Source: Roseobacter sp.
Lineage (GTDB): Bacteria > Pseudomonadota > Alphaproteobacteria > Rhodobacterales > Rhodobacteraceae
Length of the DNA stretch: 62,820 bases
Reading direction: 5' to 3'
NCBI GenBank assembly: GCA_015665415.1
Contig: JADFAE010000011.1
Span: 1 to 62,820 of the forward strand
The notes below the pieces were generated by a model. The model had not been told where the DNA came from. It was given only the letters and a program-made list of their open reading frames with translations, and ran no database searches. The first letter of the stretch is position 1. Each line of letters opens with the position of its first letter. Made by a program: the position numbers and the translations under genes. Below are positions 20,446 to 28,408 of the stretch, piece after piece.

Positions 20446-20459
20446 TGGTAGCGCTAATA
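20446..20459 (-). promoter_or_regulatory. CceR-like palindrome upstream of mdh
   Basis: TGGTAGCGCTAATA contains the perfect palindrome TAGCGCTA and, by my recollection of the CceR (LacI family) consensus in Rhodobacter (TGTTANCGNTAACA), agrees at 12 of 14 positions. CceR controls TCA-cycle and central carbon genes. The consensus is recalled, not checked. Confidence 0.4.
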
Positions 20460-20724
20460 CGCTTGCAAACAAGGGCAATGGGCCAGATGATTTTAGCTCC
20501 AGTTGTTGCAATGTTTTTCGCATTCCGAACTTGGGGCGTCGTATTTGCTATGGGGTTTCGCCCTTACAAGCGCGCGGGATGAGCGTCGATTCTTGTTGCA
20601 GTTGATCGCATCGCTGAGGCCAAAGAGGCCGAACTGCGGATCGAAAACCAGATCTGGGCCGGACTGGTGTGCCGGTCATCTGGGCCTGTCATCGCGACTG
20701 GGCGCAGGATTGGAGCGAGGCCAG

Positions 20725-20768
20725 CACTGGCCAAACACCACTGGCACAAACACCACTGACACAAACCG
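20725..20768. repeat. Short degenerate tandem repeat (CACTGRCACAAACAC)
   Basis: Three head-to-tail units start at 20725, 20739 and 20754: CACTGGCCAAACAC, CACTGGCACAAACAC and CACTGACACAAACCG. Confidence 0.7.
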
Positions 20769-20843
20769 CACAAAAGGGAGGGGTCAAAAAGGGGGGGCAT
20801 TTTGTTTGCTAGGCAGGGGCATGTTCTGCCACCACTGACGCTC

Positions 20844-20908
20844 AGGCAGAGCAAACATTCAGGTCAGCCAGGCATTCAGGCAGACCAGACCATCAGGGTA
20901 GGACTATC
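20844..20908. repeat. Degenerate 17-nt tandem repeat, about 4 units
   Basis: Units AGGCAGAGCAAACATTC (20844), AGGTCAGCCAGGCATTC (20861), AGGCAGACCAGACCATC (20878) and a shortened AGGGTAGGACTATC (20895). The reverse complement (for example CCTGAATGTTTGC) resembles the 16-nt units near 1156-1235. Confidence 0.7.
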
Positions 20909-21064
20909 AGCAGGACGGGCCAGTGCGCCGGGGCCCTGATGCGCACCGGGGTGTCGGATGTTGCAAAGGGCAACAGGGGCTGGTTCAGCGGCGGGCATCG
21001 CTGCGCAACACAGATTGGGATGGATTTGCAAAGGCCCGTTGTGGGCGTTTTTGATGTCTTCAGA

Positions 21065-21382
21065 TCAGGCGTCGTTGTCCGTTGTCGGGACGGCTTCGGC
21101 AAGCGCTTCAAAGGATTGCCCCGAGGCCATCAGGCAGGTCATGCCGGTGGGCATGGTTACGGTGATGGTCCAGCTGCCGCTTTCGGCAGAGGCAAAGGTC
21201 TCCATCACCATGCCTTGCTGACCAATGCCGATGGCCTGACGGCTTTCGCCATATTTCTCGGCGAGGCGCTGAACAACAACCTCACGCGGTGCGCAGTTGC
21301 GGCCCTGCGCCGCAGCGGGGGCAGTGGTGATGAGAGCGGCGGTCAGGCCCAGAGCGGTCAGGCCAATGGTAGTTCTAAACAT
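21065..21382 (-). CDS. Small periplasmic protein
   Basis: A 105-residue protein with a signal peptide (MFRTTIGLTALGLTAALITTAPAAAQ, cleavage expected after AAA/AAQ near residue 25). The mature part has two cysteines (NCAPRE and TCLMASG) and the block EKYGESRQAIGIG followed by SWTITVTMPTGMTCL. Proteins with this pattern are common in Rhodobacterales and uncharacterised. The start is ATG with GAGGAGAAG upstream. It has no operon partner here. Confidence 0.75.
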   Translation of the reverse strand: MFRTTIGLTALGLTAALITTAPAAAQGRNCAPREVVVQRLAEKYGESRQAIGIGQQGMVMETFASAESGSWTITVTMPTGMTCLMASGQSFEALAEAVPTTDNDA

Positions 21383-21833
21383 CGTCTTCTCCTCGGGTTT
21401 TACCCTTTTCCGGAACGGCCATCCCGAGAGAGAGCGGTCGCTTGACCTCTCTTCGAACCCATCGGAGCTGGGGCCGGTTGCGTATGACGTAATGAGTATG
21501 CGAGCCTTTGGCCCGGTCTTTCCTTAGCGGGCGTTTTGCCCTCGCAAGGAGAGATCTGCAGTTGGATCCCGGCTTGGAACACTGGCGGGGATCGCTATTG
21601 AGATCTCAGGCCTGGTGGCCACTGCGATAGATCAACTGTGCCAAGGAGGCTTTGAAAAACGGTTAATATGCCGATCCGGGATCAAAGACGCAAAGATGAT
21701 AGAAAAATATCCTTTTCTTTATGCCTCTTAGCTTTGTGCCGTTCGGTCTTTCTGCGATGCGGCATAAATCTTCTTGAAAGTTTTCGCCCGAATCTGTAGC
21801 CGTTTGCGCAACAAAATAACTTGGAGACTTGTC
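21383..21833. other. 451-bp spacer, no gene seen
   Basis: This lies between divergently transcribed genes and must contain both promoters. I see no open frame with convincing composition, no tRNA-like fold and no strong hairpin. TTTGCGCAA (21800-21812 region) is a short palindromic core close to the downstream lyase gene, of uncertain meaning. Confidence 0.5.
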
Positions 21834-22688
21834 ATGGACCCGCGCAGCCGCCCCTATCGTTCGGTTCTCTACATTCCCGGATCCAAGCCGCGCGCGCTGG
21901 AAAAGGCCAAGACCCTGCCGGTGGATGCGGTGATCTTTGATCTCGAGGATGCGGTCTCGGCAGAGGAAAAGGACAATGCCCGCGAGATCTTGGCGGCGGC
22001 CCTCAAAGAGGGGGGCTATGGGGCCCGGGTGCGCATCGTGCGCATCAATGGCTTGGACACCCAATGGGGCGAGGCTGACGCCCGCGCCGCTGCCGCAATG
22101 GACTGTGATGCGGTGCTTTTGCCCAAGGTCTCCAGCCCGGCGGATCTGGATGCGCTGGCCGCACTGACCGGGGATAAGCCGCTTTGGGCGATGATGGAAA
22201 CGCCACGTGGGATGCTGAACGCGGCCCAGATCGCGGCCCATCCCAAACTGCAGGGCATGGTCATGGGCACCAATGATCTGGCCAAGGAGCTGCAGACCCG
22301 CTTTCGCCCCGATCGTCTGCCGATGATGGCAGGGCTGGGCCTGTGCCTGCTGGCAGCCAAGGCCCAAGGCCTGGTGATTGTCGATGGTGTCTACAACGCC
22401 TTCAAGGATGCCGAAGGCCTGATGGTCGAAAGCACCCAGGGACGGGACATGGGTTTTGACGGCAAGACGCTGATCCATCCGGCCCAGGTCGAGGTCGCCA
22501 ATGAGGCCTTTGCCCCCAGCGCAGAAGAGATCGAGATTGCCCGCCGTCAGATTAGCGCCTTTGAAGAGGTCGAGGCCGCAGGGCAGGGGGTTGCGGTGGT
22601 GGATGGCAAGATCGTCGAGAACCTGCATGTGGTGAGTGCACGGGAAATTCTTGCAAAAGCGGATGCAATCGCTGCGATTTCCGCCTAG
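21834..22688 (+). CDS. mcl2: HpcH/HpaI-CitE family CoA-ester lyase, likely (3S)-malyl-CoA thioesterase
   Basis: A 284-residue CitE-like protein with a TIM-barrel opening SVLYIPGSKPRALEKA, the metal-site block AVIFDLEDAVS, and MMETPRGMLNAAQIAAHPKL and GTNDLAKELQTR. In Rhodobacter, Mcl1 (L-malyl-CoA/beta-methylmalyl-CoA lyase) is longer (about 318 residues), while the (3S)-malyl-CoA thioesterase Mcl2 is about this length. The location two genes from mesaconyl-CoA hydratase supports a role in the ethylmalonyl-CoA pathway. The thioesterase assignment over lyase is inferred from length. The start at 21834 has a good TTGGAG site; earlier in-frame codons lie in the spacer. Confidence 0.8.
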   Translation: MDPRSRPYRSVLYIPGSKPRALEKAKTLPVDAVIFDLEDAVSAEEKDNAREILAAALKEGGYGARVRIVRINGLDTQWGEADARAAAAMDCDAVLLPKVSSPADLDALAALTGDKPLWAMMETPRGMLNAAQIAAHPKLQGMVMGTNDLAKELQTRFRPDRLPMMAGLGLCLLAAKAQGLVIVDGVYNAFKDAEGLMVESTQGRDMGFDGKTLIHPAQVEVANEAFAPSAEEIEIARRQISAFEEVEAAGQGVAVVDGKIVENLHVVSAREILAKADAIAAISA

Positions 22689-22689
22689 G

Positions 22690-22706
22690 TGTTAACCAAG
22701 TTAACA
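22690..22706 (+). promoter_or_regulatory. 17-bp palindrome TGTTAAC-N3-GTTAACA upstream of nnrU
   Basis: TGTTAAC (22690-22696), CAA, GTTAACA (22700-22706) is a perfect 7-3-7 inverted repeat between the lyase stop and nnrU. It may be an operator or a weak hairpin; there is no T tract after it. Confidence 0.4.
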
Positions 22707-22722
22707 TCTTTGGGAGACTGAC

Positions 22723-23271
22723 ATGACACTTCTGGTCCTAGGCATACTGCTGTGGTGGGGCGCACATTTCCTCAAACGCGTGGCACCGGGCATCCGTGAA
22801 CCCATGGGCGACAAGGGCAAGGGCATCATTGCCCTGGTTCTGGTGGCGAGCATCGTTTTGATGGTGATCGGCTATCGTTCTGCCGAAAGCTACGAATTGG
22901 GGGCCTATCCCCCTTTCTTGAGGCACATCAACAATCTGCTGGTGCTGATTGCGATCTATTTCATGAGCCCCGGCCCGGCCAAGGGTGCATTGTTTTACAA
23001 GATGCGCCATCCGATGCTGACCGGTTTTGGTCTGTGGGCAGCGGCGCATTTGCTGGTCAATTGGGATCCGGCCTCCTTTGTGCTCTTTGGCGGGCTTTGG
23101 GCCTGGTCCATCACGCAAAAGCTGGTGATCAACAAGGCAGAGCCGAACTGGACCCCCGGTCCCAAAGGCAGCATTGCCAAGGATGCGATGTTCCTGGTGG
23201 CCTCGGTCGTTCTGATGGGGGTGATCGGCTATATTCACGGGCTGGTTGGCCCATCGCCGTTCGGAGGTTAA
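22723..23271 (+). CDS. nnrU: NnrU family membrane protein
   Basis: A 182-residue protein with about five hydrophobic segments. The NnrU signature is visible in LGILLWWGAHFLKRV at the start, YKMRHPMLTGFGLWAAAHLLVNW in the middle (where the R-H-P pattern is shared with isoprenylcysteine methyltransferase-like proteins) and a conserved C-terminal segment. NnrU was named from denitrification gene regions, but here no nitrite or nitric oxide reductase genes are near. It lies between ethylmalonyl-CoA pathway genes and is followed 3 bp later by the DUF1737 gene. Confidence 0.88.
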   Translation: MTLLVLGILLWWGAHFLKRVAPGIREPMGDKGKGIIALVLVASIVLMVIGYRSAESYELGAYPPFLRHINNLLVLIAIYFMSPGPAKGALFYKMRHPMLTGFGLWAAAHLLVNWDPASFVLFGGLWAWSITQKLVINKAEPNWTPGPKGSIAKDAMFLVASVVLMGVIGYIHGLVGPSPFGG

Positions 23272-23274
23272 CGG

Positions 23275-23478
23275 ATGAAACTTTATCGTTTCCTGAGCGA
23301 AGACGACACGTCTGCCTTTTGTCACAAGGTGACTGACGCGCTGAACAAGGGATGGGAGCTGCATGGCAGCCCCACCCAGACCTTTGATCCTGTCAAAGGC
23401 ATCATGCGCTGCGGTCAATCGGTGGTGAAAGAGTTGGACGGCACCTACACACCCGAGACGAAACTGGGAGCACACTGA
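23275..23478 (+). CDS. DUF1737 protein
   Basis: A 67-residue cytoplasmic protein matching the DUF1737 pattern: a beta strand KLYRFLSEDDTSAF, a helix HKVTDALNKGWELHG, then GIMRCGQSVVKEL. The family has no known function. It overlaps the start of mesaconyl-CoA hydratase by 1 nt (stop and start share a base) and follows nnrU by 3 bp, so it is part of a tight operon. Confidence 0.85.
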   Translation: MKLYRFLSEDDTSAFCHKVTDALNKGWELHGSPTQTFDPVKGIMRCGQSVVKELDGTYTPETKLGAH

Positions 23479-24524
23479 TGACACAGACCAGAGCGGCAAA
23501 AACCAATCCGGGCCGATTCTTTGAGGACTACAGCCTGGGGCAGGTGATCACCCATGCGGTGCCACGCACTGTCTCAGGCGGGGAGCGGGCGCTGTATCAC
23601 GCGCTTTATCCGGCGCGTCACGCGCTCTATTCCTCGGATGAGTTTGCCCGCCGCTCTGGTCTTCCCGCTGCGCCACTGGATGATCTGGCCGCCTTTCATG
23701 TGGTCTTTGGCAAGACGGTGCCGGATGTCTCGTTGAACGCGGTGGCCAATCTGGGCTACGCTGAGGGGCGCTGGCATCTGCCGGTTTATGAGGGTGACAC
23801 TCTGCGCTCCGAGAGCGAAGTCATCGGTCTCAAGCAGAACTCCAACGGCAAGACCGGGGTGGTCTATGTGCGCACCCGGGGGCTGAACCAGCGCGATGAC
23901 GTGGTGATGGACTATGTGCGCTGGGTCATGGTGCGCAAACGCGACCAGGATGCGCCCGCGCCGGAAACGGTGGTACCAGAGCTGAGCAAAGCGATCCCGG
24001 CGGATCAGCTGGTGGTGCCTGCGGGGTTGGACTTCAGTAACTACGATTTTGACCTGGCGGGCGAGGCCCATCGCTGGGGGGATTATGAGGTGGGCGAGAC
24101 CATCGACCACGTCGATGGCGTCACCGTGGAAGAGGCCGAGCACATGCTGGCCACCCGCCTGTGGCAGAACACTGCCAAGGTGCATTTTGACACCACCGCC
24201 CGCCCCGATGGCACCCGGCTGATCTATGGTGGTCACGTGATCTCCATGGCGCGCGCTTTGTCCTTTAATGGGCTGGCCAATGCGCAGATGATCGTGGGCC
24301 TCAACGGGGGCGCCCATGCCAACCCCTGTCTGTCGGGCACCACCATCCGCGCCTGGTCCGAGGTGCTGGATAAGGCCGACACAGAGGCCCCTGGGGTTGG
24401 CGCAATCCGCCTGCGTCTGGTTGCCACCAAGGGTGGCGCGCCCTTTGCGCTGAAAGGCGAGGACGGCAAATACCTGCCCGATGTGTTACTGGATCTCGAC
24501 TACTGGGCCTTGATGCCAAAGTGA
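23478..24524 (+). CDS. mch: Mesaconyl-CoA hydratase (MaoC type)
   Basis: A 348-residue double-hotdog MaoC-type protein. The N-terminal half starts GRFFEDYSLGQVITHAVPRTVSGGE, and the second half has DYEVGETIDHVDGVTVEEAEHMLATRLWQNTAKVHFD. Length and order match mesaconyl-C1-CoA hydratase of Rhodobacter, which hydrates mesaconyl-CoA to beta-methylmalyl-CoA in the ethylmalonyl-CoA pathway. Three further genes of that pathway are in the window (the lyase at 21834, ecm and ccr), which supports the assignment. It is the last gene of the 21834-24524 operon. Confidence 0.9.
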   Translation: MTQTRAAKTNPGRFFEDYSLGQVITHAVPRTVSGGERALYHALYPARHALYSSDEFARRSGLPAAPLDDLAAFHVVFGKTVPDVSLNAVANLGYAEGRWHLPVYEGDTLRSESEVIGLKQNSNGKTGVVYVRTRGLNQRDDVVMDYVRWVMVRKRDQDAPAPETVVPELSKAIPADQLVVPAGLDFSNYDFDLAGEAHRWGDYEVGETIDHVDGVTVEEAEHMLATRLWQNTAKVHFDTTARPDGTRLIYGGHVISMARALSFNGLANAQMIVGLNGGAHANPCLSGTTIRAWSEVLDKADTEAPGVGAIRLRLVATKGGAPFALKGEDGKYLPDVLLDLDYWALMPK

Positions 24525-24530
24525 TCACAA
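24521..24530. promoter_or_regulatory. Single GTGATCACAA palindrome at the mch stop
   Basis: A TGATCA palindrome core (GTGATCAC) overlaps the mch stop codon. It resembles the sucC and sdhC sites but has no partner 21 bp away, so it may be chance. Confidence 0.25.
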
Positions 24531-24556
24531 ACGCGGTTTGTTACTTCAGCCCAGGG

Positions 24557-24583
24557 CCCTGCGACATTCGCGGGGTCTTTTCA
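24557..24583 (+). terminator. Probable terminator after mch
   Basis: CCCTGCG (24557-24563) pairs with CGCGGGG (24569-24575) with one mismatch and a 5-nt loop, followed by TCTTTTC. A smaller ACAAAC/GTTTGT hairpin (24527-24541) precedes it. Confidence 0.55.
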
Positions 24584-24639
24584 TTTGCGACGGGCAAAAA
24601 GGGGTGACGGCGCGGGAACTTCCGTCCTACTGTTCCACC

Positions 24640-25383
24640 ATGAGGTTCCAAGCCCGTCTCTTTGCTGGACTGATCTCCCTGCTGCCCTTGCCGGGGTTTG
24701 CCTGCGATCTGGCGTTGGTGTTGGCGGTGGATGTTTCTGGCTCGGTGGATGCCACCGAATACCGTATTCAGATGGACGGGCTGGCGCAGGGGCTGCGCGA
24801 CGGTGTAGTCTCCGAGGCGCTGGTGCGGGCCCAGGCCCAGGTGACCCTGATCCAGTGGTCAGGGCAGTCGCGCCAGGAGGTCTCGATCCCCTGGACCGGA
24901 ATCCGCGATTTTGAAGATGTCGAGACCCTGGCGCAGGCGATCGAAACCGCGCCGCGCCCCTGGCGCAACTATTCCACGGCGCTGGGGGAGGCCCTGGTGC
25001 TGGGACTGACGGAACTCGCCCGGGGGCCGGATTGCAAACGTCGGGTGATCGATCTGTCCGGGGACGGCTATTCCAACGAGGGTGTTGAGCCGGAGGCAGT
25101 CAGGCCCCTGTTGGCGCGCGCCGATGTGACCGTCAATGCCATCGCCATCGAGCAAAGCGAGCCCGAGCTGACCAGCTATTTCTACGAGCAGGTGATCCGG
25201 GGTGAAGGTGCCTTTGTCGAGACCGCCATCGATTTTCGCGACTACCCCGAGAAAATCCGCCGCAAACTGGTGCGGGAAGTGGCGCGCAAAACCGCCGGGA
25301 CACTGTCGCCTTTGGACGGCAAGACGGCGGATTTGCAAAAATTTGCACAGGGGAGGCCTGATTCTGCAAAAGATTTTCAATAG
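24640..25383 (+). CDS. DUF1194 (von Willebrand factor A-like) secreted protein
   Basis: A 247-residue protein with a signal peptide (MRFQARLFAGLISLLPLPGFA) ending just before CDLALVLAVDVSGSVD. That DVSGS is the metal-ion-dependent adhesion site (DxSxS) of a vWA fold, and VIDLSGDGYSNEG supplies a later conserved loop. This is the DUF1194 pattern. Its partner and role are unknown. The start at 24640 opens the signal peptide; upstream in-frame codons cross a terminator. Confidence 0.85.
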   Translation: MRFQARLFAGLISLLPLPGFACDLALVLAVDVSGSVDATEYRIQMDGLAQGLRDGVVSEALVRAQAQVTLIQWSGQSRQEVSIPWTGIRDFEDVETLAQAIETAPRPWRNYSTALGEALVLGLTELARGPDCKRRVIDLSGDGYSNEGVEPEAVRPLLARADVTVNAIAIEQSEPELTSYFYEQVIRGEGAFVETAIDFRDYPEKIRRKLVREVARKTAGTLSPLDGKTADLQKFAQGRPDSAKDFQ

Positions 25384-25391
25384 GCAGATTT

Positions 25392-25422
25392 TGTGATCAC
25401 TAGTCTGTGGACTGTGATCACG
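25392..25422 (+). promoter_or_regulatory. Paired TGTGATCAC operators upstream of sdhC
   Basis: TGTGATCACT (25392-25401) and TGTGATCACG (25413-25422) are 21 bp apart, as upstream of sucC. Both cores are TGATCA palindromes. They lie 114 bp upstream of the sdhC start, nearly the same distance as at sucC (about 112 bp). A 15-bp TGTTTTT-G-AAAAACA palindrome follows at 25430-25444. Confidence 0.7.
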
Positions 25423-25535
25423 AAGCTGTTGTTTTTGAAAAACAGGTCAAATAACCGCAGAAATTTACCACTCGTTTGGGTGACAGCGCGTAAAAAACCG
25501 CTAAAACGAACGCAGCTAACTGGAAAGGAGCCAAC

Positions 25536-25919
25536 ATGGCCGATGTCAATCGGGGCGATCGCCCGCTTTCGCCACATTTGTCGATCTATCGCCCGCAGAT
25601 GACCTCGATGTCCTCGATCCTGACACGGATCACGGGCAATGCGCTGATCATCTCGGTGATGCTGGTCGTTTGGTGGCTCCTCGCGGCGGCGACATCGTCT
25701 GCCTATTTCGATTGGGTCAACGGGATCCTGACCTCCTGGTTCGGGGATGTGGTTTTGACGCTCTCGGCGCTGGGCATCTGGTTTCATTTCCTGGCCGGGC
25801 TGCGGCACCTGTATTTTGATGCGGGCCATGGGCTCGACATTGAGACCGCCGAGAAACTGGGCTGGGGCATGATCATCGGTTCGGTCGTGCTGACGGCCAT
25901 CACCGTACTTGTGGTTTGA
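25536..25919 (+). CDS. sdhC: Succinate dehydrogenase cytochrome b556 subunit
   Basis: A 127-residue protein with three membrane segments and the SdhC hallmark HLSIYRPQ (14-21), then SILTRITGNALI. The haem-ligand region FHFLAGLRHLYFDAG is present. It anchors SdhAB in the inner membrane and helps bind ubiquinone and haem b. It has AAAGGAG upstream of the start and begins the sdhCDA-X-Y-sdhB operon. Confidence 0.95.
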   Translation: MADVNRGDRPLSPHLSIYRPQMTSMSSILTRITGNALIISVMLVVWWLLAAATSSAYFDWVNGILTSWFGDVVLTLSALGIWFHFLAGLRHLYFDAGHGLDIETAEKLGWGMIIGSVVLTAITVLVV

Positions 25920-25929
25920 GGAGGCATCG

Positions 25930-26301
25930 ATGCGTTATTTGACCGCTCGTAAACGCGCTGTTGGCAAAGGGGCCTCGGGCACCGGTACACAGCATCACTG
26001 GTACATGCAGGTCAGCGCCGTGGCGTTGGCTTTTCTGGTGCCGACTTTCATCTATATCGTCGGCTCTGCCATCGGCGGCAGCCACGAAGAGGTGCTGGCC
26101 ACCTTTGCCCGCCCCTTTCCTGCGATCCTCACCGGTCTGACGCTTTATGCAGGGGTGATGCACTTTAACAAAGGCGCGCAGATGATGATCGAAGACTATG
26201 CGCGCGGCTCGGCGCGCAAGATGCTGATCATGTTTGTGATCGGCCTCAGCTACGCCACCATCGCCACCGGGCTGTTTGCCCTGGCCAAGATCGCGCTGTA
26301 A
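25930..26301 (+). CDS. sdhD: Succinate dehydrogenase membrane anchor subunit
   Basis: A 123-residue three-helix membrane protein starting MRYLTARKRAVGKGASGTGTQHHW, typical of alphaproteobacterial SdhD. The haem-b ligand region is TLYAGVMHFNKGAQMMIEDY. With SdhC it forms the quinone site of complex II. It starts 10 bp after sdhC with GAGGAG upstream. A start 21 nt earlier would overlap sdhC and is less likely. Confidence 0.93.
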   Translation: MRYLTARKRAVGKGASGTGTQHHWYMQVSAVALAFLVPTFIYIVGSAIGGSHEEVLATFARPFPAILTGLTLYAGVMHFNKGAQMMIEDYARGSARKMLIMFVIGLSYATIATGLFALAKIAL

Positions 26302-26313
26302 GGGACAAGAAAT

Positions 26314-28119
26314 ATGGCTGCATACGAATACGAGACGCATGACTATGACGTCGTGGTCGTGGGGGCCGGTGGTGCCGGACTGCGTGCAACACTGGGCATG
26401 GCAGAGCAGGGGCTGCGCACGGCCTGTGTAACCAAAGTCTTCCCGACCCGCTCCCATACGGTTGCGGCGCAGGGCGGCATTGCCGCCTCGCTGTCGAACA
26501 TGGGGCCGGACAATTGGCAGTGGCATATGTATGACACCGTCAAAGGCTCTGACTGGCTGGGTGACACCGACGCGATGGAATACCTCGCCCGCGAGGCTCC
26601 CAAGGCGGTTTACGAGCTGGAGCACTATGGTGTGCCCTTCAGCCGGACCGAAGAGGGCAAGATCTACCAGCGTCCCTTTGGTGGCCATACCACCGAATTT
26701 GGCGAAGGCCCGGCCGTGCAGCGGACCTGTGCCGCCGCCGACCGCACCGGCCACGCCATCCTGCACACGCTCTATGGCCAGAGCCTCAAGAACAATGCCG
26801 AGTTCTATATCGAATATTTTGCCATCGACCTGATCATGTCCGACGAGGGCGAATGTCAGGGCGTTGTCTGCTGGAAGCTGGATGACGGCACCATGCATGT
26901 CTTCAACGCCAAGATGGTGGTGCTGGCGACCGGCGGCTATGGCCGCGCCTTCTTCTCGGCGACCTCGGCCCATACCTGCACCGGTGACGGTGGTGGCATG
27001 GTGGCCCGCGCCGGTCTGGCGCTGCAGGATATGGAGTTTGTCCAGTTCCACCCCACCGGCATCTACGGCTCCGGCTGTCTGATCACCGAGGGCGCACGTG
27101 GTGAGGGCGGCTATCTGACCAACTCCGAAGGCGAGCGGTTCATGGAGCGTTATGCGCCTCAGTACAAGGACCTTGCCCCGCGGGATTATGTTTCGCGGTC
27201 TATGACCATGGAGATCCGCGAGGGTCGCGGTGTTGGCGCTGATGGTGACCACATTCACCTGAACCTCAGCCACCTGCCACCAGAGGCCCTGGCCGAGCGT
27301 CTGCCGGGGATTTCCGAGAGCGCCAAGATCTTTGCCGGTGTTGACGTCACCAAGGAGCCGATCCCGGTTCTGCCCACGGTGCACTACAACATGGGCGGTA
27401 TTCCAACCAACTATTGGGGCGAAGTGCTGAACCCGAGTGCCGATGACCCAACCGCTGTTGTGCCGGGGCTGATGGCCGTCGGCGAAGCCGGCTGTGCTTC
27501 GGTGCATGGGGCCAACCGTCTGGGCTCGAACTCGCTGATTGACCTGGTGGTCTTTGGTCGGGCCTCTGCCATTCGCGCGGGCAAGATCGTTGATGCCGAG
27601 GCCCCCAACCCAACCCTGAACCAGGCGTCGGTGGATCAGGCCTTTGATCGCTTTGATGGGCTGCGCAACGCCAATGGCGGCATTGCAACTGCGGATCTGC
27701 GTCTGGAGATGCAGCGGACCATGCAGTCGGACGCTGCCGTGTTCCGGACCGACAAATCCTTGAAAGAGGGCGTCGAGAAGATGACCACCATTGCGGGCAA
27801 GATGGGCGACCTCAAGGTCACCGACCGTTCGCTGGTGTGGAATTCGGATCTGATGGAAACGCTTGAACTGGCCAACCTGATGCCCAATGCGCTGGCCACC
27901 ATTCACGGTGCCGAGGCGCGCCGCGAAAGCCGTGGTGCCCACGCGCATGAGGATTATTCGACCCGGGATGACGAAAACTGGCGGGTGCATACCGTCAGCC
28001 GCGTCGACGACACCAAGGTCGATCTCAGCTATCGCCCGGTGATCCTGGACCGTCTCACCACCGAAGACGAAGGTGGCATCAGTCTGGCGAAGATCGCACC
28101 CAAGGCACGGACCTTCTGA
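26314..28119 (+). CDS. sdhA: Succinate dehydrogenase flavoprotein subunit
   Basis: A 601-residue flavoprotein that oxidises succinate to fumarate in complex II. The FAD Rossmann motif is [12 protein letters not shown] (14-25), and the covalent FAD histidine is H48 in [11 protein letters not shown]. The substrate region includes [21 protein letters not shown], with the essential arginines, and the C-terminal [12 protein letters not shown] domain is present. Length is standard. It starts 12 bp after sdhD. Confidence 0.97.
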   Translation: MAAYEYETHDYDVVVVGAGGAGLRATLGMAEQGLRTACVTKVFPTRSHTVAAQGGIAASLSNMGPDNWQWHMYDTVKGSDWLGDTDAMEYLAREAPKAVYELEHYGVPFSRTEEGKIYQRPFGGHTTEFGEGPAVQRTCAAADRTGHAILHTLYGQSLKNNAEFYIEYFAIDLIMSDEGECQGVVCWKLDDGTMHVFNAKMVVLATGGYGRAFFSATSAHTCTGDGGGMVARAGLALQDMEFVQFHPTGIYGSGCLITEGARGEGGYLTNSEGERFMERYAPQYKDLAPRDYVSRSMTMEIREGRGVGADGDHIHLNLSHLPPEALAERLPGISESAKIFAGVDVTKEPIPVLPTVHYNMGGIPTNYWGEVLNPSADDPTAVVPGLMAVGEAGCASVHGANRLGSNSLIDLVVFGRASAIRAGKIVDAEAPNPTLNQASVDQAFDRFDGLRNANGGIATADLRLEMQRTMQSDAAVFRTDKSLKEGVEKMTTIAGKMGDLKVTDRSLVWNSDLMETLELANLMPNALATIHGAEARRESRGAHAHEDYSTRDDENWRVHTVSRVDDTKVDLSYRPVILDRLTTEDEGGISLAKIAPKARTF

Positions 28120-28120
28120 T

Positions 28121-28351
28121 ATGGGGGCACGCCGGGATATCAGATTGGGACTGTTGGGCCTTGCGGCTTTGCTTCTGGCTGCCTGTGGTGGCCAGGAGGA
28201 ATATATCGGGGCACCTGTGCCCTGGGACTATCCCCTGATGCCTGGCGATGCCTCCCTTTGGAAGACGCTGAGCGTGGAAGAACAAAGGCGCGCCCTGGAT
28301 TTCCTCGCGGATGGCTCCACCATCCGGTCCTCACTGGGGGAGGATGAATAG
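28121..28351 (+). CDS. Small lipoprotein in the sdh operon
   Basis: A 76-residue protein starting one base after the sdhA stop. It has a lipobox LLLAACGG near residue 21-23, so it should be lipid-anchored. The short mature part ends SLGEDE. I recognise no family. Close spacing to sdhA implies co-transcription, and the strand and position between sdhA and sdhB make it part of the complex II operon in this organism. Confidence 0.7.
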   Translation: MGARRDIRLGLLGLAALLLAACGGQEEYIGAPVPWDYPLMPGDASLWKTLSVEEQRRALDFLADGSTIRSSLGEDE

Positions 28352-28408
28352 GGTGGTCGCGCTGACCCATAGCTGTACCGGGCAGTGTCTTTCCCCTTGG
28401 GGAAGGGC

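Noticed and set aside
20503-20838. Frame of 111 codons in the mdh-to-secreted-protein spacer
   Set aside because: It runs across tandem repeats, has no ribosome site, and its residues reflect the repeats only.
24521-24530. GTGATCACAA as a third member of the double-operator set
   Set aside because: It is single, lies on the mch stop codon, and no second site lies 21 bp away; not counted as an operator with confidence.
25900-27990. Long open frame (about 696 codons) antisense to sdhA and sdhD
   Set aside because: It lies fully opposite two clear sdh genes, is His/Arg/Gln-rich as expected for an antisense frame, and has no start signal.
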